Below, piece after piece: positions 34,741-45,390 of a stretch of 64,000 nucleotides of DNA. Each line of letters starts with the position of its first letter. Position 1 is the first letter of the stretch. The notes beneath the pieces are model-generated. The model ran no database searches, was not told the DNA's origin, and worked only from the letters and a program-made list of their open reading frames with translations. This stretch comes from Syngnathus acus (Eukaryota; Chordata; Actinopteri; Syngnathiformes; Syngnathidae): positions 6,645,693 to 6,709,692 of the forward strand of contig NC_051088.1 in the NCBI RefSeq assembly GCF_901709675.1, written 5' to 3'. Made by a program: the position numbers and the translations under genes.

Positions 34741-36566
34741 CCGTATTTTTCAGACTAAAAGTCGCTCCGTCACATTAGCCATAAAATGCACAAAAACGTG
34801 AAAAAAAACATATACACTACCGTTCAAAAGTTTGGGGTCACAAAATTGTTTGGGTGACCCCAAACTTTTGAACGGTAGTGTAAATATTATTATAATAAAA
34901 TATTATGAATTAAATATTATAAATTATATTTTATATTTGTACAAGATTATATATAATCTATGAATATAAGTATACATATATATTATAAGATTTTTTACAC
35001 AGAAGATTATATATATAATCTATAAATAATTATCTAAATAAATATAATCACTACCGTTCAAAAGTTTGGGGTCACCCAAACAATTTTGTGACCCCAAACT
35101 TTTGAACGGTAGTGTATAAGTCGCTCTGGAGTATAAGTCGCATTTTGGGGGCAATTTATTCGACAAAATCCAACACCAACAACAGACATGAACGAGCAAC
35201 AACAGGCTAAACGATAGGTATGCTAACGTGACATAAACACAAACGAGAAGAGCTGAGAATGGGCCTGACGTAACATTCAGAGTTATTCAAACAACTATTA
35301 CATAAATAACACGTTTATAAAATCATCTGTGTCACTCCAATTCATTAAATCCATCGATCGTCCTTTATGTCAACAATGCGCGCGCCGCTGACGGCGGTTG
35401 CACTTCCAAATATTCCACAGGCCCATATAACGAGATATAAATTACTATATATCAAATAACTATTATACAAGCAATAATATTATCTAACCATCTGTGTCAT
35501 TCCAAATCATTAAATCCATCGATCGTCCTTTATGTAAACAATGCCGGCCGGGTGCACGCTGCTGACGGCGCTTGCACTTCGAAATATTCCACAGGCCCAT
35601 ATAACGATATGTAAATTATATATCAAATAACTATTATATAAGCAATAATATTATCAAACATTTGTGTCACTCCAAATCATTAAATCCATCAATCAAATTC
35701 CTCGTCCTTTGTCAACAACGCCGCGCGTTCGCCCTGACGTCAGCCTCGTCGTTATTCCACAGATCTAGTACATAACTAGATTGTAGCGTTAACAAAGTAC
35801 AAGACAAGACGTGGGTTTGGTAAACGGCTCTTTATTTAACAAAAGAAGAGTTCAACGAGCCAACAACTACTGAACTGTAACGATAAAAACATATACAAGT
35901 TGCTACACGAAATAAAATATATCAAATAACTATAACATAAACAGTTCACCGCCACACGGCCCCAAGCACTGGCGTCGACTTCCAGGCGTGTGGCGGCGTG
36001 GACTTCCATCCCCGGAGGTAGGTGGCACTTCCAGCCACGGAGATGGAAGAGAGCTCCATAGAATAGGACCGGGCGTGCGTAAAAGCCATGTCCGAGCCCC
36101 ATCCACCGTCCCCGGACAGCGCCGGCCCCCGACTTCCATCCACGGAGGTGAAAGAGAGTTCCGTAGAGTAGAACCGGGTGTGCGTAAAAGCCATAATAGT
36201 TTTTCAAACCTTCTGTGTCACTCCAAATCATTAAATCCTTCAAACTCTTCGTCCTCCGTGTCACTTACAAACAAAGCCGCTCATGATGCCGGTAGTACGT
36301 GGGGCCCTTCGTCATCTTCGTCATCTCGTGATCGAATCTTTGTCCTTTATGTAAACAACCGCCGCACCGCGCCGTCACTTGAAATTCAAATTACAGTAAT
36401 CCCTTGCTACATCGCGGTTTGTTTATCGCGGTTTCACTTTTTTTTTTTTTTTTTTTTTGAATTTTGAAAATTTGTGAAAAAATTCACATACAAGTCGCTC
36501 CTCAGTATAAGTCGCCCCCCCACCCAAACTATGGAAAAAACGCGACTTATAGTCCGAAAAATACAG
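34741..36566. mobile_element. TA-flanked DNA transposon, family 1, unit C leader intron
   Basis: Paralogous to 1354-3229 but complete on the right (ends TCCGAAAAATACAG then TA). It carries a nested foldback MITE (34815-35114) that is absent from unit A, and lacks the SINE present in unit A. Confidence 0.88.
34815..35114. mobile_element. 300-bp foldback MITE (copy 4)
   Basis: Exactly 300 bp, TA-flanked, nearly identical to 26989-27288. It interrupts ACATATATAAGTCGC near the left end of the host TA element. Confidence 0.92.
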
Positions 36567-36715
36567 TATATCCCTCCGGGTGCTGCAGAGATACTGTTAT
36601 GATCCTTTTGAGGGGCTATTTCTTTACTATGTTCGGATTTCTCCGTTTTCAAAGATGTTTTTTTATCTATTACATCACATCCGTTATTATTATTTTCTTG
36701 TGTATCTGGAGTATC

Positions 36716-37222
36716 TGTCACGTGCTGGCCGGACCACGCCCCCCCCCCCCCCCCCCTGTCAGTGGAATCACCGCCACCTGCCACGGGCTCATGGACAGCG
36801 CTATATCAGCGCCGCCAGCGCAGACCCGAGTGTCAGTCTGTCCCGTGATGCTGCTTCGCTCTCCTGTCCCTGAGAAACTGACTCACTTGAAGATTCGAAG
36901 ATCCCGCAAAATAGCTTGTTTAGAATAGAACAGAATAGAATAGATCTTTATTGTCATTGTCACATGTACAACGAAATTTAAAAAGTGCCAACCGATCCGC
37001 GCATGCGATAAAAAATATATAGAACAAATAGAATAAAAAGATAAAAAAAACAAGCTAAAAACCCACAGAAGAACATACACAGACATAATCATTTACGTTT
37101 AGCTGGCATTTCCCCCAGCCAGATCGCCGCTCCAGCGCCAGCGCCAGCTGTTCCCGCCTTACCCCCGGCCGCAATAAAGTCTCTGTCGCTACGCACTTGG
37201 CTGTACTGTCCGATCCCTTACA
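36716..37222 (+). mobile_element. Solo LTR (LTR family 2), GTATC target duplication
   Basis: Begins TGTCACGTGCTGGCCGGACC and ends CCGATCCCTTACA, flanked by GTATC at 36711-36715 and 37223-37227. AATAAAG lies near the 3' end (about 37,172). A ~180-bp block at 36,920-37,100, starting with an ATAGA repeat followed by TCTTTATTGTCATTGTCACA, is a separate nested LINE-type 3' tail on the opposite strand. Confidence 0.82.
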
Positions 37223-37516
37223 GTATCCAGGAGTGTAGAAAAGTGTAATATATCTCTTCAGGTGCTGCAGAGATACTGTTATGATCGTTTTGGGGGGCTA
37301 TTTTTTACTATGTTCAGATTTCTCCGTTTTCGAAGACGTTTTATCTATTACATCACATCCGTTGAGGCGGGACAAACCAAACAAGGGAATGGTGTTGCCA
37401 AACGGAAATCCGAGTCATAAACATGGCGGATTTGAAGACGAATACCCTTTGTTTATTACTCGGTGAGACTTTTATAGTCCAAACAACTCAAGGATGCCGT
37501 CAATTTCGCTCTCAAA

Positions 37517-37948
37517 ATGGCAAGGGAAAAATGCACAGCTAAACGAATATATGAAGATGAACACAGGACGTTTTTAACAGAGTGGGAAAGTTTATATTTT
37601 TTTGTCGAACGCAATGGCAAGCCATTCTGCCTGATATGTCGGACATCATTAGCGCATTTAAAAGCTTCAAATCTTCAGCGCCACTTCAGCTCACTTCATG
37701 CTAATATGGATAAGGACTTTCCAAAAGGGACTGAATATCGCAAGCTTAAGTTGGACACTTTGAAAAGTCAGGCAGAAAAACAGGTACAGTTTTTCAAAAA
37801 AATTACAAGGCACTCAGAGACTGTCACGCTTGCATTGGTTCAACTGGCTTGGAACATTGCACGGGCTAAAAAGCCATACAATTAAGGGGAGTTCGTTAAA
37901 AAATGCCTCAGTGACGTTATTGAAATCTTGTCTCCTGAAAACGACTAA
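37517..37948 (+). pseudogene. hAT/ZBED transposase N-terminal fragment with BED zinc finger
   Basis: The start codon is followed by 122 codons. A BED-type finger is visible (CLIC at 38-41, then RHFSSLH, i.e. C-x2-C ... H-x4-H), then NMDKDFPKGTEYRKLKLDTL. An in-frame TAA follows KKPYN, where unit A (3420) reads GAA. After that the same frame continues to EILSPEND and stops. The catalytic and dimerisation regions are absent, so it is not a working transposase. Domesticated BED-finger genes exist in fish, but I see no sign of that here. Confidence 0.6.
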
Positions 37949-38158
37949 AACGAATGGACTGTCCCGCCGCACATAGTAACTGAAAAAGCGCGATTGTAAA
38001 TTCTTATGTTTTTGTTTGTGGACTTTGTTGAACTGAGAGTTTGTCTGTGTGAGACAATGCACACAATGTTCATTGTTGAAAATGTGGTCTTTGGTCTGTG
38101 GTCTTAGTACTGTAGAAGTCAATTTATGTTATTATCATGTTGGTGCATGACATGATAA

Positions 38159-38559
38159 TGTCCATCCATCCATCCATCCATCCATCCATCCATCCATCCA
38201 TCCATCCATCCATCCATCCATCCATCCATCCATCTTCTTCCGCTTATCCGGGGTCGGGTCGCGGGGGCAGCAGCTTCAGGAGGGACTCCCAGACTTCCCT
38301 CTCCCCAGCCACTTCATCCAGCTCATCCCGGGGATCCCAAGGCGTTCCCAGGCCAGCTGAGAGACATAGTCTCTCCAGCGCGTCCTGGGTCGTCCCCGGG
38401 GTCTCCTACCGGTGGGACATGCCCGGAACACCTCCCCAGGAAGGCGTCCAGGAGGCATCCTGATGAGATGCCCGAGCCACCTCATCTGGCTCCTCTCAAC
38501 GTGGAGGAGTAGCGACTCTACTCCGAGTCTCTCCCGGATGACCGAGCTTCTCACCCTAA
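38159..38559 (-). mobile_element. RTE-clade LINE 3' fragment, unit C
   Basis: Same insertion as 3689-4102. The minus-strand frame 38554-38276 reads [21 protein letters not shown] 3-base deletion and other changes relative to unit A. (ATGG)n tail of about 76 bases. Confidence 0.8.
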
Positions 38560-38602
38560 CATGATAATGTCACACAATAAATTTGGCTGAGCAGAGGGGG
38601 GG

Positions 38603-38603
38603 G

Positions 38604-38660
<57 letters not shown>

Positions 38661-38788
38661 TGTGTGTGTGTGTGTGCAAGAGGAAGGGATGGGGTGATGT
38701 TCATGTGTGCTCATGTGTATGATGTGGCTCTTTGCGATAACACTGTAAAAAATGTGGCTTTTAGTCTCTGACTGGTTGGCCAACCCTG
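38603..38788. repeat. (GT)n/(GCGT)n microsatellite and adjoining hAT terminus
   Basis: GT repeats are interrupted by about nine GCGT units (38,630-38,662). This is followed to 38,788 by the hAT-type end TGGTTGGCCAACCCTG, with one base changed relative to 4343. Confidence 0.8.
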
Positions 38789-39080
38789 GACTGTAGCCTT
38801 AAATATAAAAATATTTCAAACAAACTCAGGAAAAAAACCTTGTTTAGTGGATACTGCTATCTACTTCACTTTTACTTTCACTTTCAAATTGACTTCACTT
38901 TAACTTTTACTTACACTTTCAAATTGACTACACAAAGACCGTTTGAACCTTAATGACTAGCTCATAAACCGTAGTGCAAGTGATTTCTTTTCCTTGACAA
39001 ATTTAAAGGCATTTGATCAGAAGTCGGAACAGCACTCCATTGTGACCACAGAGACAGCAATCGGTAAGGGCTGTTTGATT

Positions 39081-39431
39081 TTTATGACTGCTTATACTGC
39101 AACAATCAAGGGCACCTCCTGCAGCTCTTCACTTTGAATTGGACATCCACTTTTTCTTTGATTTTTTATATTATGTATTCTATGTGCCCTCTCTGCATCC
39201 ATTGCAGCCTGGGCATCCTGGAAGGGGGATCCTCCCATCTGTGGTCCCTTCTCAAGGTGTCTCATTTTTCCCCAGTAGGGTTTTTTTTTTTTTTAAAGTT
39301 TTTCCTTCCCCTCCTAGGAGTTTATGATCAGGGGATGTTTGAGAATAATTGTCAATTATTTGTTTTGTTTATGTGAAGCCCTTTGAGACTTGCTTGTGAT
39401 TTAGGGCTATATAAATAAACTTGACTTGACT
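39081..39431 (+). mobile_element. LINE-like 3' end, unit C
   Basis: Paralog of 4640-4985 with the same GGCTATATAAATAAAC end and TTGACTTGACTT tail. Confidence 0.55.
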
Positions 39432-40340
39432 TGCAATTCTCCAATACACTCGTATGTATGGCTCTGTTTTTATTACACTTTCAAGACTTTCTAAATAACG
39501 CGCTTTCAGGGTTAACGCGATTCCCAAATTCTGGACCCAAACTTCATGTAAAATCGTGGTTCAGGTGTTTTGAGTTGACTAATCTGTATTTTATGGACTA
39601 TACTGTAATTTTACATAAATGACGAACTGTCATTTTTTAATAATTTAATATAATTACAATTGAATAATAAACTGGATATTAAAATCAAGTTTTACAATTT
39701 AGATTGATGTAAACCGGTGAATTGGATAAGCCGCATGTTCCCGGTGTTTTTAATTTCAAATCTGCATCCTTCTTTACATGTGATCAGAATGCAGCATTCG
39801 CTTTGACTGTGTATTACAGATCTTAACTCTTAACTCTCAGAATGGCTAACGGGGTACGAAATGAGTTACTGATGAACACAACCCTAATCGATGAACTGGC
39901 ACAAGTGGCAAAAGAATCAGCATTGGCACATGGTATTCTTATGAGGCTTGAAAGATCCCCCAACTCGTCAGAGGTGAGACTTTCCACTTTTTTGGAAAAA
40001 TTTAAAATGTTTCCATGGTTACATGGAACTTCTCAAACAATTTTTACAAAATGTTGTGGAGGGGTTGAACGTGCTCACTTTTGCTCTTTGTTTTTCAGGA
40101 GGTGACGTATGCTCCTATCACTCTCTTCCCCACGCCAGTACCAAGAGCTCTTTTCCTCCAAGGTGTGGCAGTGCAAACTCACTACAACACTTGTGGATAA
40201 AATCAGCCAGGATCCTGACTTCTTAGAAGAGGCTCTTGCCAGGTAGGATGCTGGCTCCATACTGGAGTTTAATTACATTTCATAGCTGAATACATTTATA
40301 AGAAAGTATGAGAGATATTTTTATGTATAGTTGAACAGAA

Positions 40341-40522
40341 CATCCATCCATCCATTTTCTGTACCGCTTTGTCCCCACGGGGGTCGCGGGCGTGCTGGAG
40401 CCTATCCCAGCGGTCATCGGGCAGTAGGCGGAGGACACCCTCAACCGGTTGCCAGCCAATCGCAGGGCACACAGAGACGAACAACCATCCGCACTCGCAC
40501 TCACACCGAGGGGCAATTTAGT
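40341..40522 (-). mobile_element. 5'-truncated SINE in gss-C intron 2
   Basis: Tail plus body half of the SINE at 1785-2135, without the tRNA-like head. It interrupts GAACATATTACTGG as seen in copy B (about 22,996), so it is specific to unit C. Confidence 0.8.
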
Positions 40523-42079
40523 ATTACTGGAAAATACAAACATTTCCCTTAAAAGTCATTATTTTTTACAGCATTGTCAGATGATCTATACTCATTTATT
40601 GCAAAGGATAACAAATTCTATTTAAACATTGTCATCTTCTAGCACCGTTTCTGTGGATGATTTCACTGCAAGGCTGTTCGAGATACATCGGCAGGTCCTT
40701 AAAAATGGAAGGTTGCAGGTACGCAAGTCAGGGACGTAGCCAGAAATTTTGAAGGAGTGCTGAAAAGATGATGAAAAGTGGGCGGGCCAACTTTTGCCAG
40801 AGAAATAAATCAATATATAATATTCAACCATGCCTACCAGCAACAACGGATGAATTATTCTGACTTAATTAAGTGAAACAACGCATCCTGCTGTAGTCAA
40901 GTGCACTCTGACACAGTGGACTGACTACAACAGTACATCATTATATTTCTAGTGGAGCTGTGCTTGGAATATCAGCCAATGCGCAGTGGCTGCTTTTCAG
41001 GCATCAGGCTGCATTCTTTGTGTAGTTTTACGCAGTAGTCCACATTGATGTATCTGACCTTGCCTTCTTCCAAGTCACTTGTGTTGGGTCTGAATCGATC
41101 CGACTACATGTGGGACCAGGAGAATGGACACACATCTCTGAAACAGATCGAGATCAACACCTTTGCTGCTGCAGGTGGGGGCATGGCCTCTCACATTTCA
41201 GATGTACACAGGTAAGACTTCATATGTTTAATTCATGTAAATAAGGCTTTTGGATGAATATACCAGAAAGCCCCCGATGTTGAAAATCTGAACAAAATGC
41301 TTTCATTGTCACAACAGTTTCAAAATCCAAATTGTGTTTGACTTCAAAGTTTGCTCTGAAGTTCTTATCTTACCTTCCTATCTAAATTCCTGTTAACAAT
41401 GACAAACATCTTGTTTACAACAGACACATTCTTCAGGTGGCTGGCAAGCTGGAGGAGAGCCAGCGCATCATCGACAACAACCCTGCGGTGGGTCTGGCCA
41501 AGGCTTTGGCTAAGGCCTGGGAGCTCTATGGATCAAAGAGGTATGTCCACGGAACACCCCAAAAAAACAACACACACGCCATTGCCAAGCTTTCATTTTT
41601 GAAATAAGCACATTTAAATAAGAATACTTAACATTTCCCTGGTTATACTCCGTACCCCTAATGTAGAATATGTTTGTGAAGCGGTAAAGGGCTAAACAGA
41701 TTCTCTGTTGTCATTAAAGGGCGGTTGTCATGTTCGTGGTGAAGGAGAACGAGATCAATATTATGGATCAACGAGTAATTGAGAATGAGCTGTGGAAAGG
41801 GTAAGGTGTGATTACTTGAGCTCTTATATATCCAGAATTAATTGTTGACGTCGTTTAAAACAAAACCTTTTCAGGTTTGCTTCGAAGTTCATTCTTTGCA
41901 CACTGGCCCTTTTTCCATTTAGTGATAATCTCAAAATATGTTTCAGGAATATTACCACCATACGAAAGCGTTTTGAGGATATCTCTGAATCTGGACGCCT
42001 AGATGGGGACAAGAGACTATTTGTGTAAGTGTTCTGTCCATTAATATCCCACACGGAGAACAGCATCTTTTTGCTTGTC

Positions 42080-42317
42080 TGTCACGAACGGAGAGGAATG
42101 GAGCAGGGCGACCAAGTGCAGCTTGGACCAGGGTTTATTGTAGCAAACTCAAAAGACAGACTCGGCAAACTGACGTGACTTAACAACAAAACTAACAGGA
42201 CTGACCGACAAAAACGTGAAACAAAAGACAGGAACCAAACAAACCTCGTGACCGTGAGCTTCAACATCAACACAATGCTCCGACAGGGATTAACAAAACT
42301 GGGGACGAGGCATGACA
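42080..42317 (-). mobile_element. Solo LTR (LTR family 1, inverse) in gss-C intron 7
   Basis: TGTCACGAAC...GGCATGACA flanked by TTGTC (42075-42079, 42318-42322). On the minus strand it contains an AATAAACCCTGGTCCAAGCTG block identical in kind to 18,630-18,655. Copies A and B have the empty site (GCTTGTCATTTCAAAG in B). Confidence 0.88.
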
Positions 42318-42659
42318 TTGTCATTTTAAAGTTCTGTCCTCCCACAAACTCAGTGATCATCTGGAAGTTGCGGTGGTCTACTTCAGGCACGGTTATATGC
42401 CTCAGCACTACAAGTCTGAAAAGGTAATGGCTCGCTGTTTTTCTTAAAGGTGAACCATACAAAATTTGGATCAGAGTCATGTAGGCTACATGATATACTT
42501 TTAACGCTAAAAACAATTCTGGAACCCTCCAAAATCAATCCGCAATGGGCCTCATTTACTAAAAATGCTGACACACCAGTTTGTTTGAACATCCTTAGGA
42601 CACACATATCGACAAATCATGATGGATCAGCCTTTGAAAGAAAATATTTTCAATGCAGA

Positions 42660-43030
42660 CGCTCATCTTTACTTCTTCACGTTTCATGGGGAGGTTTGCT
42701 TTCAGTCCCTTACAAACGGGCTGATCTTATACAAGGACAAGAGCCTACACCTGGGATCTTCTCTGATCTGGTAGACCCAAGCTTTGACTGATCTTGTGCC
42801 TATTCTTGCGATGCTATGATTAGCGCCTCTGTGCTGTCTTTCAGTCCAGCCTTTTCAACACACTGATATGTTTTCTCACTGCCAGCCTGCTTCAATTGGA
42901 ACTTGTCTTTCCATGACAGTCCATGTGGCTCTTTCTCCTTATTGGGCAGGCCATCCTTAGGGCCCATCATCTTGATTTATTCTTTAAGGCTTTTTGTTTC
43001 CTCCTGGATAGTGCCCTGGGCGCTCAGGAA
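42660..43030 (-). mobile_element. REL-endonuclease-type LINE remnant in gss-C intron 8
   Basis: Decayed counterpart of 8700-8879 and 29270-30050, matched over the blocks around 42,760-42,860 (CTTGTGC, CTATTCTTG, TCAGTCCAGCC). No usable coding remains. Confidence 0.45.
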
Positions 43031-44840
43031 TCCACTCACAACGACGCCATAACAAAAATACTCATTCACTTCTCGGGATCCCTAACATGTGCAAACAAAC
43101 CATACTTGGCTATGGCTGCCATACAGGTTTCATTTGTTCCAACTCCATTTTTTTTTTCATTTATAGGCATGGGATGCTCGTCTGATGATGGAGGGCTCCT
43201 TGGCTGTGAAATGTCCCGATATCAGCACTCACCTGGCTGGAACTAAGAAGGTCCAGCAGGTGCTTGCCAAGCCAGGTGTTCTGGAACGATTCTTTCCAGA
43301 CCAGCCGCAAGTAGTGGAGCAACTTAGGGCCACCTTTACTGGCCTCTACTCTCTGGACATTGTGAGAAAGAACCTGATGCTTTGCAACATGGTGCACAGT
43401 GCTCTGAAGAAATCTTCAACATGTTTCATTCAAATTCCCAACTACCAGTACACACTCGGTTCAATGATGCTGTTTGTGACTATGCTGAGATCTGAAGTAC
43501 TGTCTTCATTGTTTCACATAACGAGATAACAGCGGCCGTTGAAACATCCTCCAAAGGAGACGAGGCCTTTACTGGCCTGGCATGTGTGTTTCTAATAATC
43601 TATTTGTGGCATGCAAAGTAATATATTGGAAGTTTTTACTAGGCTTTCATGTGAAAATTGGTTTTTGTTGTTGTTTGTGTTTAATTAAAGGGAGCAGAAG
43701 GTGATAAAGCTATAGAAATGGCTTTGGCGACGCCGGATCGGTTTGTCCTGAAACCTCAGCGAGAGGGAGGAGGTACAGTTAAAACATAAAAAGTCATTCA
43801 TTTCATCCTGCAAAACAGCTATCCATTTAACATCTATCCATTTTCTGCATTACTCAACCTCTGCACTTACATGTTCAAAGATACTGGTGGGTGGGTTGGT
43901 GGTCGGATAGGTGGGCGGACGAACGGGCGGATGGACAGACGGGTGGGCGGACCGACGGAATAATCACAATTCTTTCCTTCAAGGGAACAATATTTACGGA
44001 CAAGAAATCTGTGAGGTTCTTGGCAAAGTGAAGAGCAGTGCAGCGAGAATGGCCCATATACTGATGGATAAAATCCAGCCCGAGTCTACACCGAACTACC
44101 TGCTGAGAATGGGCAAGCCCCTCAAAATTAGTAATTGTGTTAGTGAACTGGGCTTCTTTGGAACCTATGTCAGGTAAGCACAGTCACTATTCATTTTGTC
44201 TATAATTGTATTGTTGGCACATTTGGACGCTTGTTTCACATTGCTACTATCGGGCTCAGGAGTTTGAACAGACAACAAATGGTTTCTTATTTAATCCTCA
44301 CATGCCGTTTTTGTGCAGGCATGGTAAAGACATGCTGATGAATGATTGTGTGGGCTATCTTATGAGGACCAAGAGTACGGAATACTCCGACGGTGGTGTA
44401 GCTTCAGGAGCGGCTGTCCGGGACAGCGTGCTCCTCTTCTGAGTACCTGTACTTGACACAATTCTCCGCCATTATTTAACACTGCCTAATTGCTGCTCTG
44501 GTGATGACTCACTCATTGGCATATTGTTCAATGCACATGGATACAAGATGCCACAACAGTTTTCAATGGATTGATCTTCTGCTTCCGGCCGTGTCTGTCC
44601 TTGACCTTCCTGCCCCGTTGTTCTCCCAGGAATCATTTTATGGCCCTGACAATGAATTCTGCCTAAAGTCTGGTTCACACAGCAAGATTTGAAACAAATT
44701 GGTGGACTTTCAAACTCCAAGAGACCCCACACTTGATGAGAACCAATCACGGGTATAACAGTTTTGAATGTACCGTGTGTGGTGTGCAACCCTAGTGAGG
44801 ATAAGCAGTTGGCAGAGAATGGATAGATGAATTGACAGAT

Positions 44841-44896
44841 TTTCTTTTTTGTTTTGGATGTTCGAAATAAAGATATCAATCAATCAATCAATCAAT
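44841..44896 (+). mobile_element. Retroelement 3' tail with (ATCA)n, unit C 3' flank
   Basis: An insertion of about 55 bases ending AATAAAGATATCAATCAATC and further ATCA repeats. The same spot in units A (about 15,548) and B is uninterrupted. It looks like the extreme 3' end of a LINE. Confidence 0.55.
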
Positions 44897-45390
44897 TGTA
44901 AACTTGCCATTCGACACCTAAATTGTAACTTAAATTGGCACGATAATGAACACAAGTTCCACCATTGCATCAATTTTATTAAGAAGGTTGGCATGACTTA
45001 AAATAACAAAAACTATTTATTGTTGCCTTTTCTCATTATCTGCTGCAACATCCAAGCATTTGCCATTTTTCAACATGCAACCCTAGGCTTAGTTGTCATT
45101 CGGTTTGGACAATATCCATGTATAGTGGCTTTTTTAAAAAACAAAAACATAAATTGTGATTAAAATGTGGCAAAACTAATTGTGTAAGAACTTTTAAATC
45201 TGAAACCATTGATTGACTAATGACACTTAGCAATGGCAGCGCTCTGACCTAAAGCCAATCATAATCCGTAGAGTTCCTAGAGGATTTCTGTGTAAAAAAT
45301 TGTGCAAGGAAAAAAATGGGGGCTAATGATATGAATACCTGGAATATGTGTATATGAAATGAGGTGAATTGGATTAATGATGTGGAATAA

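Larger units (their letters stand above)
39842..44442 (+). pseudogene. gss: Glutathione synthetase, copy C, frameshifted in exon 2
   Basis: All 12 coding exons are present with GT-AG borders: 39842-39973, 40099-40242, 40643-40718, 41075-41211, 41424-41540, 41720-41800, 41947-42024, 42354-42423, 43167-43361, 43691-43772, 43984-44173, 44319-44442. Exon 2 is 144 rather than 146 bases: ACACAC in copy B is ACAC here, so after HYNT the frame reads Cys-Gly-stop (TAA at 40198-40200), truncating at about residue 77. Everything downstream is still open in the original frame, with the ATP loop and DGGVASG loop intact. A few unusual replacements (FRHGYM for FRNGYM, DHLEV for DHQEV, AVRD for AVLD) suggest weaker constraint. 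The deletion is a dinucleotide slip, so either a very young pseudogene or an assembly error is possible. Confidence 0.85.
32565..45390 (+). repeat. gss: Tandem duplication unit C (contains gss copy C)
   Basis: Starts with the same 3'-flank motif as the left edge of the window and continues through a leader exon, long leader intron, gss copy C and its 3' flank. Similarity to the other units stops at about 45,390, after which the sequence is unique. Gene-body introns are the shortest of the three (intron 8 is 743 bp). Confidence 0.82.
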
